A DNA stretch of 64,000 nt from Aedes albopictus (Eukaryota > Arthropoda > Insecta > Diptera > Culicidae): the NCBI RefSeq assembly GCF_035046485.1, contig NC_085137.1, positions 503,088,536-503,152,535 of the forward strand, written 5' to 3'. This document shows, piece by piece, positions 23,173-35,468 of this stretch (position 1 is its first letter; each line of letters starts with the position of its first letter). The translations under genes were made by a program, and so were the position numbers. Below the pieces are notes generated by a model. It had not been told where the DNA came from. It made no database searches and was given only the letters and a program-made list of their open reading frames with translations.

Positions 23173-25650
23173 AGCTGCAAACGGAGCACTTCCGCCCGGA
23201 GGGAATAACCGCAGCGCCTATTTGCTCTAAACCATATTTGGTGTCGTCGTTGATACGATCACGGTCAGGCTCCTGTTGCTCAATTTTTGTTTTGCTCCTC
23301 TCGTTTAATGACCGTTTCGTTTGATGTGGCAGCAGGCAGCTAGCAGTGCAGTGCATTTGGGCAGCATACTAAAAGGAAGCACCTTGACATGGCTGGTTAG
23401 CGTTGCTGTTGTTGTTGTTGTTTGGGTATCAACAAGTTTGAAACACTTTTCCACCAGCTGGAGCTGACTGGCGGTTTCGTTCGTTTTATGGCCACAAGCG
23501 CTTCCTCCCATCCCGCTGCTAGACTACAGTCAAACTATAGGTATTATAAACAACACTTTTTTTTCGATGAGCTAGAGTCATCGCGTGGGGGATCCATATT
23601 TGGGGTGTGTTCTACTGCGGGTTGCTCGGCTACTACCATCGAGTAGTTGATGTTTTTTGCACGCAGTGATAATGAACCTGAGCCGGTAGCGAATGCCACC
23701 TTTCGATGGCAACACGAGGAAGCGTTCACTGCCAGTGTTCGCAGTTGAAGGTCGCTGGATTTGTTTGTCTTGATGCAGTGATTTTATTTACCATCCAAAT
23801 TGTTTATCCTTTCGGTTCTATGCAAATACAACCTACAATGAATAACCTTCGCTTCACTGCGCTCCCCATGGCGTTAATTACTGTTTATGGTTTGCTTCTT
23901 TTTCTCCGGAGAGACCATAAAAATGAACGTATTGATTAATGGTTGTATGGATGCTAAGCTTGTTATTATAATCGAAAACCTCGCTTACATGATTTCTTAC
24001 ATTTGTTCAACCGAGCATTAGCTTTTGCAGACTGGTTATCCAGTTGTTGAATGTTTATTAACAAGTTCTCTAGATAGTGCATATTGTTGATTTATTGAAT
24101 TTCATTCAAAAAGCTATAGTAAAACTAACCTCTGTTAATTGGTTGCGTGTATTATGCTAGCAATCGAAAATTGACAGGTTATTCGGGCCATCAGTTGATC
24201 GTCCTTTCTTGATCAACCATGATAGTTGTATAGTGTCGGTAAAAGTTGTCTTATTTGGCAAAGAATAAACCTATCCAATGGTAAGAGTTCACTAAACAGA
24301 TGACCCCTAATTCGTGGTGTGATTTGACTGTATGCTTATACCGTGCCCAGCAATGCATGGTTCAATAAATGTGGGGGGTGGTTCTAATATAACCTAGCGT
24401 CTAACGGACCATGTGAAGTTCACTTTGTGGTCTGTGTTCTTTTTCCACTGACGTTATTCAGCATAATAGAACAGACTTGCAGACTTATGCAAAATGATCC
24501 AAGTGGCACTAGTCCAAGAACCTTACTTTCGTAAGAAAGGGTTTCTATCTAGGTTACCTTTTGAAACAGGTGTTTGCTACTTTCAGTAACGATGAAATAT
24601 CAAACTCGTGTGTCATACCTCGAGCATGTGTGCTTGTCAACTAAGCAATCGTTACTACACTCACCTCTGAACTAACTATCAGAGATATATGTGCTGTGTC
24701 CGTTGAGAACTTCAATTGCAAATATTTCGATTCCTCGGTTTATTTATCGGAAAATGAACGCCTGCTTTCAAATAAGTAATTTCATAAACACTGCAGTTCA
24801 GATATTTCCATTTTTAATTGTTGGCAGTGATGCTAGTACTCACCGACATCATATGGGGCAGTGCAGGCACTAAATTAAGAGGCATCAGTTAGATGGAATA
24901 CTTAAAAAGTGCAGATCTTGGATTATTGCACATATAGTCAAACCTGTAAACGCGCGTGTATTCAGCAGCGCCATTCTGAATGTTTTGAATTCTCGATCGG
25001 TTCAGAAACTTTTCCAGGAATGTTACATCTACTGTTGTTTTTTTTTTGCTCATTTGGTTGAATGTATTGATTTTACTCAGAGATTCCTGGAACCGATTCC
25101 AAGTGCCTCCTTTGGAAAAATATGACCGAAAATCATAAATCATATCATACGATATGAGAAACTTCATTTCGTTTAGTATAGAATGCTGAATGATTTGAAG
25201 GGAGCGTTTTTTTGTCCCTTCCCTTGGTGCAGTTCCAATTACCAGGCGCGTTTCTGTTCTGTCATCGAGTTGCATGGTTCACGAAGGAAAAAAAAGAAGA
25301 TACTCCGATACACATAAGCTGCGGCGAAAGGCGGCCATTACTATCTGTAACACTTTTTTTATTGTTGTCTTCAAACAATTCTGAATATACTATATTGTTA
25401 TCATTATTTATCGTATTTTCGTTCAAAAAACGTAACATAGCATTTAATTTGCAAAAAGTGTGCATTTCTGTAAAAAATCGAGAGATATAACCATATTCTG
25501 ACAAAAAAAAAATACGGGTGCTTCGCTTTCATGAGCGTCGCCGAGTATCCTCTCTCTTGAATGCGCTCTTGTATCGAGCACTATAAGAGAATGAATAGCA
25601 ATCATTTCTGGAAGCGTTCCCAAGCACGCCGCCTCGCCTCGTGTTACATT
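23173..25650. other. Apparently single-copy intronic DNA
   Basis: I recognise no TE here. There is a (GTT)n tract at 23403-23422. Several openings (23305-23511, 23422-23646, 23706-23939, 24889-25275) exist on both strands. The longest, 128 codons on the minus strand at 24889-25275, lacks any motif I know. Relatively GC-rich stretches at 23.2-23.8 kb could hold regulatory sequence. Confidence 0.35.
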
Positions 25651-25654
25651 CGCC

Positions 25655-26690
25655 GAGCTTTTTTTAAGAATGTCCACAGGTATGCAGAAAATCCTTAAGA
25701 ATTCATCCAGTAATATTTTGGGCAATTTCATGAAGAACTGCTGGAAAATCTCTGGAGAGATCTTTGAAGGAATACCAAGAAATATTTCTGTCGGAATTGC
25801 AGGAGCATCTCCAAAAAAAAAAAACTTTGTAGGATCTTCTGCTGGAATCCCTGCAGGAATACCCCGAAGAATTAATGGAGAAACTTTTGGAGTTATTTGC
25901 GAAAGATTGTTTCAAAGGTAGCAGAATTTTATGAAGGTAAAATCCATGGAACAACTTTTGAAGAAACCGCTTGCTAAAATTTCCTCAAATAACCTTAAAA
26001 TACTGAAGATAACTCTGGAGAAATCCTAGAGAAATTTCAAAAGGAATTTATGTAGGAATTTAAATCAAACTTCATGAAGGAATTTTTGAAAAAATCTCCA
26101 ATCTAATTATTGTGTAAATTTCTGAATGTACTTTTGAAGGAATCCCAGGTATTTTTTGCAGAAAATCCTGGAAGAACTCCAGGGAAACTTTTCGGTAACA
26201 GCTTGGTGAAACTCCAAGAAAAAAATTTGAGAACTTTAGAAGAGTTTCTGAAAATATCCTTCAATAGAGTACTAGAGGATTTTCCTAAAAAATCCTAAGG
26301 GAATTTGGAAAATATCTTCCCAACCTTCCTATAAAACTGCTGTAGACATTCCTATAAAATGTTTCTGGAGAGATGTTTGTATCCGTAGAAAATTTCGTAG
26401 AGGTCCTTGGAGGAATCTATACAAACTTCTACAGGAGTCAGTGGAGAAATTGCTACTAGAATCACTGCAAGTAATAATGCGAGAATCTCTGGAGGATTTT
26501 TGGCTGAATTTTCTGGATGGAGTAATGAAAAAGTCGTGGAGATATTCCCGCGACTATTTTCAAAAAAAATCCCGAGGAAATCTATGGAGGAGTTCGTGAA
26601 AAAATAGCTGTTTCTGAAGGAATATTTTCGGAAACAAACGCTTTTGAAAGAATTTCTGAAACAATCTTTAAAAGAATTTCTGAATGCAGA
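25655..26690 (-). repeat. 12-bp degenerate tandem repeat, block 3
   Basis: Same unit as elsewhere but in reverse orientation: GGAATTTCTGAAGGA-type purine-rich words on the + strand. Openings 25670-25921, 26110-26298 and 26407-26607 are repeat by-products. Confidence 0.65.
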
Positions 26691-27492
26691 GATAACCCAG
26701 CAGCTGCCGGCTTAGAATAGCACTACGGACCACCTGTTCCGGGGGTAAAAGTCCACCAAACAGGTAACCCCAATCCAAGGTGTCAGGCGACCCGTGCTGA
26801 GGGATGAATGGTTGAGGGGGTTTAAAAGATGCTCGATCTTTAACGGAGCCCGTAACGTGGGTAGATCGCCTTTTTGGGTTGCGTTGCGGTGATAGATCTA
26901 CCAAACCGAAATCTAGTGTCGTCCTATTTTTCAATTTTGGAATATGTGTTCTGGTAATTCAAGGAATTATAGTATTTAGTCCTTACTACTGGTGTTTTGG
27001 TGACTTCCAGTTTTTGAATAAAACTGAGTTTACCAACTTTACTTTGCATATAGTTAAAAACCTCACCATCTGAGGCTAAACTAAATACAAAGGAAATCAA
27101 ATTGGGTTAGGGATCCGTGTATGTACTAACTCTTCGAAGACTGGAAAGTGCTGGTACGCAAGGAACATACTAGAATCCTTATTTCTGAACACATGTTCCA
27201 TTATTGGAATGATATTGCTGCTAATGTTAAAACCCGGGTCCTAAACTTCCTACTGGGGAGAATTTGGCAGTAAAACAAGGGTGATGCTAGATTTCCGATG
27301 CATGGCCAATATCAGTACTCTTGTTTTGTTTTCTAAGAAAACAAAACAAAAACTGTATCAAAATCGATACTTTATTGCCCCTCAATGGCAATTGAGTAAT
27401 GCGACATGCACTACACTAAGGATACGGGTAATGTCACAATAGATCTAAAAACTGGTCGCAGTGACAAACCCGAACAGGAATAAAAAAAAACC
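26690..27492 (+). mobile_element. Internally deleted LINE-like element (5' and 3' ends)
   Basis: A distinctive 5' stretch (CACCTGTTCCGGGGGTAAAA, GTCAGGCGACCCGTGCTGAG, ACGGAGCCCGTAACG at 26725-26855) looks like a mosquito LINE 5' region I have seen in multiple copies. The 3' end at 27430-27490 (AATAGATC, ACTGGTCGCAGTGAC, GGAATAAAAAAAAA) ends in poly-A. No ORF2 domain lies between, so the copy is deleted or composite. The same 3' end, only 51 bp long, is inserted at 36487-36537. The minus opening 26668-26934 is not a gene. Confidence 0.5.
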
Positions 27493-27719
27493 CAGCATAG
27501 AGTTGAGAAAATCTCAATATTAAAACATATAAAACTTCAAGTGAAAATTTTGATTTCTTCAGGAAGAAGCTATGGAAGATTTTTTGAAGTAATAAAATAA
27601 AATTTAAAATAAGTTAAATTTTCACCCCAGTGACACGAGTAATACAACAACTACAACAATCAGAAAGCTGTACATAATCTAATTTTGGAAGGAATCGATT
27701 AACGATTTTCAAACGGAGA

Positions 27720-28165
27720 TATTTCCGCAGAAATCCAGGAAGAATGGAGTGAAATTTATCTTAAGGAACCCCTAATAGGATTATTTTAAGAATTTTTGAA
27801 AGAATTCTTGAAAAAAAAAGGAATGCTTAAGAAAGCTTTTGTGAAATTTCTGAAGGAATTTTGAACTTTTGATTTTCCGAAAGAAATTGCTGTAATTTTT
27901 TTAAAGAATCCGTGGAATTTTGAAGGAATTTAAGGATCTGATTCCTGAAAGAACCAATGGAGCATTTTCTGAGAAACCTCAAGGAACCCTGGGAGAATTT
28001 CTGAAGCAATTCATAGAGGATTTTCTAAAGGAACCCGAGGAGCAATTTTGGAAGGATTCCATGGCAGGATTTATAAAAAAATATATGTAAATGATCATGA
28101 AGCAATGTTCACAGGTATTTTAGAAGGAATCCCTGGTAGAATTACAAATTTTTTCAAGGAACCCA
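27720..28165 (-). repeat. 12-bp degenerate tandem repeat, block 4
   Basis: Purine-rich + strand units (GAAGGAATTT, GAGAATTTCTGAAG) in the reverse orientation, continuing block 3 after the LINE-like insertion. Confidence 0.6.
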
Positions 28166-28255
28166 GTCAAAACGTCATAAATGATGTAGAATAGGATGCA
28201 ACAGTGATGGCCATATGCGTACATGCTTCCATTAAACCGCGAAATCAAGCCTTAT
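28165..28255 (+). mobile_element. Partial copy of the CCCAGTCAA MITE
   Basis: CCCAGTCAAAACGTCATAAA followed by AATAGGATGC and GGCCATATGCGTACATGCTT matches the first half of the intact MITE at 48330-48484. The other end was not found. Confidence 0.55.
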
Positions 28256-28983
28256 TTTAACGAAAATTGTGCTTATTATTTTTGATTATTTATTAATATT
28301 TTTTTTAATTTATGTATGATTGTGACCGTTCCTAATTGTAATTACATACTATTTGTAGATTTCTAACTCTGGTTACTTAATAAATGTTGAATGGTACGAA
28401 AGAAATTAAAACCGAAATTAGGCGTCGTCATTGTAGATAAAAATATCTTTTCTGGGAATAATTACTTTAACATATAAAACAAATGCTTGCACCCGTATGT
28501 TTTAATACAAAGTTTTATGACGCTTCTTTGTAGTTTTAAGTTTCGCTGGAATGGTTTCATGACTCAGAGTTATGATGTTTGATAAATGAAAGCAATAATA
28601 AGTTCGTCGAGCGCCTTGGGCTATTTGACTATTTTTATGAAAAAAGAGAAACATATTTTTGGTAATCGTTTTTAACATCATGGTATCATGACTCAATGTC
28701 ATGGTATCATGATGTGGCATGTTTCATAATTACATTAATTTGACCATGAATTTGGAAACAGACTTTTTCGCGTGTGTCAGTGGGATATACTAAGTAATAA
28801 ACTTCAAAATTGATCCAAAAATCTTAACCCCTCGAGCAGTCGCATCTTCGGCCACCCTTAGCGATACCACGCTCACGCTGTGTACCACAAGCGTGCTTTT
28901 TTCAGGATGCGTGCACATGAACTTAATGTTCTTTCCGAGTGAGCAAGCAGCATTTTCAATTTTACTGGACTGTTAGATACTCA
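28256..28983. other. No feature recognised
   Basis: AT-rich. A motif AACCCTCGAGCAGTCGC at 28826-28842 recurs in modified form at 38274-38290 (AACCCTCGAGCGATCGC), so a small repeat end may be present. Confidence 0.35.
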
Positions 28984-30420
28984 ATCCGAGCAAAGGCGGA
29001 TAACAAAATGATAGCAAGTTCTGTTAAGGTACCCCGGGGCAAGTGGGACATAAAAAAATGCTAGTTTGGTTTTGTCAAGCCAAAAAACTCTAAACATAAA
29101 TAATTTTATAATTCCAATGGTTCTGAAAGACATTGTTGGTATATTTCTTCTTATTAACGGGCATTGAAACTGTTTCAAAATTTTTAAATTCTGTATATTA
29201 TGCATATGATGAAAAGTGGATCAGATCTTCATTTACACCGTATCACGAGGCAAGTGGGACCTATTCGGAATTTTTGTACAAATGGCTTAATAAAGTTGCT
29301 GCATATATGTAATGCAGCATAAATTATAGATATATTATGCAAATAACTATGTTTAGCGATTTATGTTGGAAAAGTTTATCGTGTATAAATTACGTAACAC
29401 ATATAATAATGAATCACAGAGAAAAAAAATGATTAAACTCTAGCAGCTCGTGGAAATCAAATTGATTTTATTTATACAAAAAGCGCCCTAAGGTTAAATG
29501 CCGAAAGATTTCCAAACTTGCTTTTCATATTACGTAGTTGATGAAACTTGCCAAAAGATTTTTCAAGATTTACAGATGTTATGTTTACCCTAACATAATT
29601 TTACGATCATTAAAGAAAGATTTTTAAATCGTGAACTTTGAATAAGTCGTTTTCCATTTTTTTTCATACTCTATGACCAGTTCCTTAATATTCAGAAAAA
29701 AACTTATTATGCAGCAAAAAAACGAAAAAAAATAATAGAATTTGAAAAAGTATGAAAAATAGATGTTTTCGGTTCTACCCAAGACTTTACCATTTTAAAC
29801 AATAGCTTCATCATCAAAATTGAAGTAATTAAGTGTGATTCAACGATTGTTTACTTAAGACGCCGATATTTACTTCACTTTTGTGTAAATTTCGACTTAG
29901 GCTGAAGGAAGCGAGATCAAACTATGAAGTTGTGTTTGTTTACTCTCATAGGTCTCACTTGCCCCAGATGCTGAAATGCACTGGGGCAAGTTAGAGCAGT
30001 TAACTAAAGGTAATAAATGAAAATAAATTACAGCTTTTTCGCTTAAAATAATTTGCAAGCACTCCAAAGATTATCCTGGAACCGAAAAAGTTTTAATTTA
30101 TTTGTTATTTTATTTTTAAACGACGAATGTAGTAGAGTACGTTAATCTCAATTGGTGAATTGAAAATTACATATGATCAACAATAACATGTATGGACTCT
30201 TTATGGTGAGAACAATGGTAATTTTTGAATTCAAAGTATCCGTTGGTGTGATACCTATGTTTTCTATGAAGAGTGTTTGCCTTAAAACTAAAAAATAAAA
30301 AAAAATATAGCTGTAGGTCTCACTTGCCCCGAATTCTCAGTTGCCCCGGGGTACCTTACCTGATTATCATTCATTTGATAACACTAGTTTACAGCATTTT
30401 TGAACTCGATAAGCTGATGA
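28984..30420. mobile_element. GATAAC-rich MITE remnant split by a 1.3-kb TA element
   Basis: 28984-29026 (CCGAGCAAAGGCGGATAAC, ATGATAGCAAGTTCTGTTA) and 30357-30400 (CCTGATTATCATTCATTTGA) join into the same sequence found uninterrupted at 53270-53345. The host MITE is therefore interrupted by 29027-30356. Its right end is not well defined. Confidence 0.65.
29027..30356. mobile_element. TA element with AGGTACCCCGGGGCAA ends
   Basis: The inverted ends AGGTACCCCGGGGCAAGTGG and TTGCCCCGGGGTACCT are flanked by TA. The 53.3-kb relative gives the empty site (TTCTGTTACCTGGTTATC). The word GGGGCAAGTGGGAC or its complement recurs inside near 29035, 29250, 29945 and 30315. The 1330-bp interior is AT-rich and has no transposase frame. 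Tc1/mariner-type mobilisation is inferred from the TA target. Confidence 0.8.
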
Positions 30421-31088
30421 TCATTTTTGGTGTAGAATCATGCCCTGAGTTCGAAAACGCGAAAGAAAAAAATTACAGTAGAGCGGAAATTTTTTCGACT
30501 TTCCATACAAGGTTGATGATTTGAAATCGATTTTTGTTCTATTTTTAAGCAAAGTCGCTCACTTCAAACATTTCATTCTCCGTAATCAATACTCCGATTG
30601 AGCTGAATTTTTTACTGTCACTCGCCTACATATGATATGTCAAATAAACGTCGAGAAAGAATTTTTAAGTTGGTTTTTTCTTGTTGAAAAAAATACATTT
30701 CTACAAAAAAATTTGAGAATTTTGCTAAAATTTAAGAAGATCGTCCCTAAAACTCGCCAATATCTTGAATTTCATCAATCTGACGCAAAACCTGTATTCA
30801 GATGATCAAATGGTATTGTAGTCAGCTTTCAATTTATGGAAAAAGATTTAAAATTGGTTGAACAAAACGCAATATATTTGAATTTTAGTAAATTACATAT
30901 TTTGAAAAGTTGTAAAACTCGATATTGAGCTAAAACTCAAAAACTGCTCTACTTAAAAATTTTTGAAGGTCGGTTTCGAAATCAGCACTAAAATGTGCTT
31001 CAAAAATTTTGGTCGTTGACAGAAGTTCACGACTTTCGTTTTATTTTGTAAACTTGTGTAATTAAGTTTGTTATTATTTGTTGAATTA
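30421..31088. other. AT-rich stretch, unassigned
   Basis: No ORF with motifs and no terminal repeats recognised. Confidence 0.35.
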
Positions 31089-32044
31089 CACGGTGTTCAA
31101 TAAGTTCGGATACACAGTAAAATTGAATTTATTTCCCATCTGTAATTCAGATTTGGAAAGTGAATGTATTATTTGAAAGCTCACATAATACTGATCAAAT
31201 ACAGTATTTGTTTTGAAATAACCTGTCCTTTATCCTTTTGTAATAATTGCAAATGCGTCTCAAGTTCCTTTCGGCCGGCACGCACGTCTGTCATTGGTAT
31301 TTCGACTAGTTTTTATTGACTAATGGTGTTAAGTTAAATCAAATTAGGTTGTTGTCCTCAGCATTAGTGGTAGCAACTATGGCCATACGAAATAATCTAT
31401 AAGATTCAGATTGGATGAAGTACGGACTCATTTTATTTTGATCGTCCAGAGACGAACCAGCCAAGGGCTGAAAGTCTCTCAAATAAAGATAAATCAATCA
31501 ATCAATTATTTTGATGTTTTAATGATTTTTGTTTTGTCAAAAAGCAAGGCTGCGTTATATCTCAGTTTAATCCATAATTATCTTTTCCAAAACTTGATTA
31601 TATCTCTATTGTGGCAAATTTTAACCAAAATTGGCTTTATATAATGTGTTTATGCCTTTTTCATAGATTTAAGCACATTTTGACTAAACTTGCAAATTTA
31701 TCATATTATACCATATTATCACTGAAATAGCAGTTTAAAGCTTTTGTCTATTAATTTAGTTATTTTAATTTAGTATAGTGAGATGTAAACTCAAAAGGCA
31801 TTGTTTTAGACTTCTGTAGCTTGAGCAACTTATCGAAAATTATTTCAGCGTGCCGGAGCTAACAAACTTTAGATACATCTAAGGCTTACAAAAAATAGTA
31901 GAAAAAGACTTTATTTAAAACCATGTGCTATATTTGATCAGAGTTATATGACCTTTCAATAAATACATTTACTTCGAAAATCTGAATTACAGATGTGAAA
32001 TTAATTCAAGTTATGTGGTGTATCCGAACTTATTGAACACCGTG
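31089..32044. mobile_element. Tc1/mariner-type non-autonomous element
   Basis: Begins CACGGTGTTCAATAAGTTCG and ends with its mirror, flanked by TA (31087-31088, 32045-32046). About 80 bp of each end are inverted copies (shared ATCTGTAATTCAGAT). 956 bp; no DDE transposase remains. A LINE 3' fragment is inserted at about 31270-31506. Confidence 0.8.
31270..31506 (+). mobile_element. LINE 3'-end fragment
   Basis: Ends with GACGAACCAGCCAAGGGCTG, AAAGTCTCTC, AATAAAGATAAATCAATCAA, a LINE-type tail with AATAAA and short tandem repeats. It interrupts the Tc1-type element. The tail resembles the 3' part of the SINE at 198-369. No coding part is visible; the 5' boundary is approximate. Confidence 0.5.
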
Positions 32045-32046
32045 TA

Positions 32047-33399
32047 AGAGCCAAGAGACAAAAATGAGTCTACGTAGTTTCTGGACAGTGCCTTAGCAAG
32101 TTTGCGCATTGGAACAGTACTCTCACGATAACCCCAGGCAAATTTGCCATCCGATCGTTATCACCTTTCCCAGCAAAATTGTTATACAACCGGATTCAAC
32201 AAGCACTTGAACCTACCGACGAACAGAATCTCTTTTGTTTCTCCACTTGTACCGCGGAAAAAATAGAAGTAAGCCATCACCGGAAGACGACTCTGTACTG
32301 TACCTTCGTTATCCGTGTAGAACTGCTTAACATTCAATTGCCTTAGCATACTAGGTACTGCCTGATGCTCGGAGGAGCACTTCGACGGAGAAATCAGATC
32401 AACAGCAGGAAACAAGGCACTCGAAAAAAAAAGGTTCTTGTCTTCCCATTCCACCACCTTCTAGCCAGCCAGCCTTCCTTCAAATCGGCAATATTCCGTG
32501 AGTGGATGGTTCCTGTTGTGCCTGTTGCTGCTGGCACAATAACGTGCGCACACAAAGCGGGTCTCTGTCCGTCCATCCGTAGGATATCGGATCGCTCGCT
32601 ACATCGCTGGAGAATGGCGCTTGAAGAAGAAGTAACCATCGAGAGATGGCGCAACCATGATATCGTTTTACATTTCGTCACTTTCGATGGCTGTGCAAAA
32701 GTTGGCCCCCGATGGGAAACAATGTGGTGGTAAGTGATATCTCGACTCGATGACACCGCTTCTACTGGAAGAGAGCCATATGATTGAATAGCTGTCCGTA
32801 CGACCGACCGTCTTGGCCCTAGCTGTCCGTCATTATCGTGATTATGGTCGACCGGGAAAGTTGAGTCGACAGCTGAGCGGAAATAGGGTTATAACTCATT
32901 GCTGCTGGGACGTGGAGTTGTGGAGCTGACGAGGAAGGTGTGTGGGAAAGGTGTATCGACCTTATCTTGGTGGCATATAATGACAGTCGTCGGGTATTGG
33001 TGGTGGTGGTCTTCAGCACAGTCGGTAACCTTTGAGCGACAGCTTAATTAATATCTTTTCCACGAATCGCGTTTCAGTGATTTATTTTTTATTGAATTTT
33101 CTTAGTGATGATCGTTTCTGGTGGTTACAACGTGCGGAGCAGAACATGTTCTTAGTAATAATAAACTGTTAAAACAAATATGTTTCGCTGTAAGTTCTTT
33201 CTTACTGGTAGCTTGAGCTTCGGTAAACACGTTAACAATTCGCAAAGCAACTTAAATCAAGAAGAAATCTGGATTGCAGATATTCCTGACAAACCGGCAA
33301 TTCTGGATGCTGCAAATTCCACGTGGACGTGGATGAACTTAGATTCGTATTTTACACGCCATTTTATTTGGTATTCCTTTTCGAATTTTTCACGGATAG
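32047..33399. other. Apparently single-copy intronic DNA
   Basis: Higher GC than its surroundings, with overlapping openings on both strands (32182-32457, 32365-32733, 32394-32756, 32819-33019) but no recognisable protein. I treat it as unique intron sequence. The 33180-33512 opening ends in 12-bp repeat. Confidence 0.35.
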
Positions 33400-33860
33400 A
33401 TATAATTTCGGATTCTTTCAGCTTTTTTTCCCGAATTCCTAAGTTCCGACCGATTTCTTTTGGAGTTTTTCACGGGGATGCAGTCGAATTTTTTCCCGGT
33501 ATTGCACACTAAGCCCCTCGTTAGATTTTTCTCGGAGTTCCTCCGGCCGTTTGCTTCTAGAAATTTGCGTAGGATGTCTACCGGAATTTATCCCAAATTC
33601 TCTATAAGAAGTTGTTGCAAAATTTAACCTAGAATTTCTTTCGGGATTCCTCTTGGAGATTTTACTTGATTCCTTCCGGTGTTCCTCTGTGGACTTCCTC
33701 CGGAGATCTTGCCAGAGTTGCTACGATTTCTACTAGAGTTTCTTCAGGTTTTCCTGGGATTTTTACTAGATTTCCTCCAAGGATTCCTTAGGATTTTTTA
33801 TGAATTTTCTGCAGGAGTTGCTCCCGAGATTTCTTCCAAAGTGTTTCCTGTTATACTTAC
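33400..33860 (+). repeat. 12-bp degenerate tandem repeat, block 5
   Basis: Units such as GGATTCCTCTTG, GAGTTTCTTCAG and GGATTCCTTAGG in + orientation. The opening 33679-33876 is a by-product. Confidence 0.65.
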
Positions 33861-33869
33861 TTACTTTCA

Positions 33870-34735
33870 GTCCTAGGCACCCACGGTAGTGAAGAGGGCC
33901 GAATTGAAAGATTTCCATTCTGGGCGATTGCCAGCCATCGCCTTGATCTGTGGCCAGGTCAAATTTCTGTCGACTTGCTTGATTTCGTTATTGAGGCTGC
34001 GCCGCCACGAGCCTCTGGGTCTGCCTCTGCTGCGATGTCCTGCTGGGTTTCAGTCTAACGCTTGTTTGCAGATTTCGTTTCCGCCCCTGCGTAGAGTGTG
34101 GCCGACCCACCTCCACTTTCGCTCCCGAATTTCTGTCGTTATCGGCTTTTGATGACATCGACGATGGAGCTCCACGTTGGAGATCCTATTGTGAGGCCAC
34201 CATGCACGAATTATATACCGCAGGCATCTATTGATGAAGACCTGCAGCCGTTGCGTGTTCTCCACTGATACACACCAGATTTCACTGGCGTATAGCAGCA
34301 CCTGCACCTGCACCTATGTCGATCTTGGTGCCGCCATCGGCCGCCATTTGGCTACCAAGATATTGGAAGCTTTCAACATTCTCTACTGATTGCTCAGCTA
34401 CCGTAAAGCTGGTAGGGTTGACCGTGTTTACATCCAACGATTTGGTCTTGTTGACGTTGATGGTAAGACCTGTCGCTGAGGAGCGATTGACAAGATCATC
34501 GAGCTTGCTCTGCATCAGAGCGCCGTTGAGCTAGGAGAGCAACGTCATCAGCCAATTCGAAGTCATTTAAGTGCTCCATGGTAATGGGCTGCCACAGCAA
34601 TCCACGATTAGGTTCACGGTCAATCGCACCAACCAGGATCTCGTCGATTACGATGAGGAACAGTAGCAGTGATAGTATATGTACATCCTTGCCTTACTCC
34701 AGCAACGACCCGGATGGGGTTGGACAAAACACCGT
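33870..34735 (-). pseudogene. Degenerate LINE RT 3' half, - strand
   Basis: Minus-strand frames read RT and C-terminal sequence of a LINE ORF2. They show IVIDEILVGAIDREP near 34630, the altered catalytic box ELADDVALL near 34550, a thumb region LTINVNKTKSLDVN and FQYLGSQMAADGG (34300-34515), then INRCLRYIIRAWWP and KWRWVGHTLRRGGNEICKQ (34050-34313). Frameshifts separate the pieces. It is the same family as the + strand fragment at 5990-7560. The 5' part (endonuclease) is absent, and 12-bp repeat blocks lie on both sides. Confidence 0.8.
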
Positions 34736-34955
34736 TTGTTCATAGAAATTTTCGTAGAATTAGTACCAGAATTCATTTCGAATTCTCTAGAAGAATTTCT
34801 GTCGGGATAAATCGTAAAAGTTGTCGCAAATTTTCTCCAATAACTTCTCTCGGGATTCCTTTTGGAGACTTTGCGCGATTCCTTCCGGTGTTTCTCTCGG
34901 GATTTCCCCAGTAGATCCTCCCAGAATTTCTGTCAGAGTTGCTACCGAAGTTGGT
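34736..34955 (+). repeat. 12-bp degenerate tandem repeat, block 6
   Basis: GAATTTCTGTCGG- and CGGGATTTCCCC-type units, continuing on the far side of the SINE at 34956-35160. Confidence 0.55.
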
Positions 34956-35160
34956 GTGGCTTCGTGGTAGTGCGGCTAAGGTCACCAAGCCTTTAGTCGC
35001 GTTGTGCTAAGGAGCGCGGGTTCGATTCCCGCCGCAGCTGTCAGGAAAAGATTTCGGCTGTGCCACTGGGCGTTGCATGCTAGTCCGTTGTCTAGTGTCG
35101 TGCTTCCTTCAAAGAGAAAATAGCTCACTGGAAGCATTAAACGTGTCCGTGTCTTAAGTT
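34956..35160 (+). mobile_element. tRNA-derived SINE
   Basis: Box A-like TGGTAGTGCGGCTAAGG (34965) and box B GGGTTCGATTCCC (35018-35030) at tRNA spacing. An unrelated 3' body follows, with TGCCACTGGGCGTTGCATG. Inserted in 12-bp repeats; clear target duplications were not found. A different family from the SINEs at 198 and 41291. Confidence 0.6.
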
Positions 35161-35345
35161 AATCCTGGGATTTCCCCCCGAAATTTCTGTCAAAGTTTTT
35201 CCTGTAATAACTTTCAAAACTATCTGTCGGATTTCTTCTAGAATTCCTTCCTGGTTTTCTACAGGAGTTTAAGCTGGGATATTTCTCGAAGGTTCTTGCG
35301 GGGTATATTTTGAAGTTTTACCTGGAATTTCTCTCGGAGCACTGA
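35160..35345 (+). repeat. 12-bp degenerate tandem repeat, block 7
   Basis: Short block with GGATTTCCCCCC- and GAATTCCTTCCTGG-type words. Confidence 0.5.
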
Positions 35346-35468
35346 TATATGTTGCCCTTTACTGGCATTTATCAGATTTGCTTATGACAACATACAAAAA
35401 AACTTGTAGGTAGAAGACACAGAATGTTGCTAATTGACAAATTGTGAGATTAATTTGTAAAAAAAATC

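Noticed and set aside
24889..25275. 128-codon minus opening, considered as a gene or viral remnant
   Set aside because: No domain or family signature I can recognise, AT-rich, and not distinguishable from chance.
32365..32756. Overlapping 120-codon openings on both strands in a GC-richer island
   Set aside because: No domain on either strand, no splice logic, and dual-strand openness is expected in GC-rich DNA.
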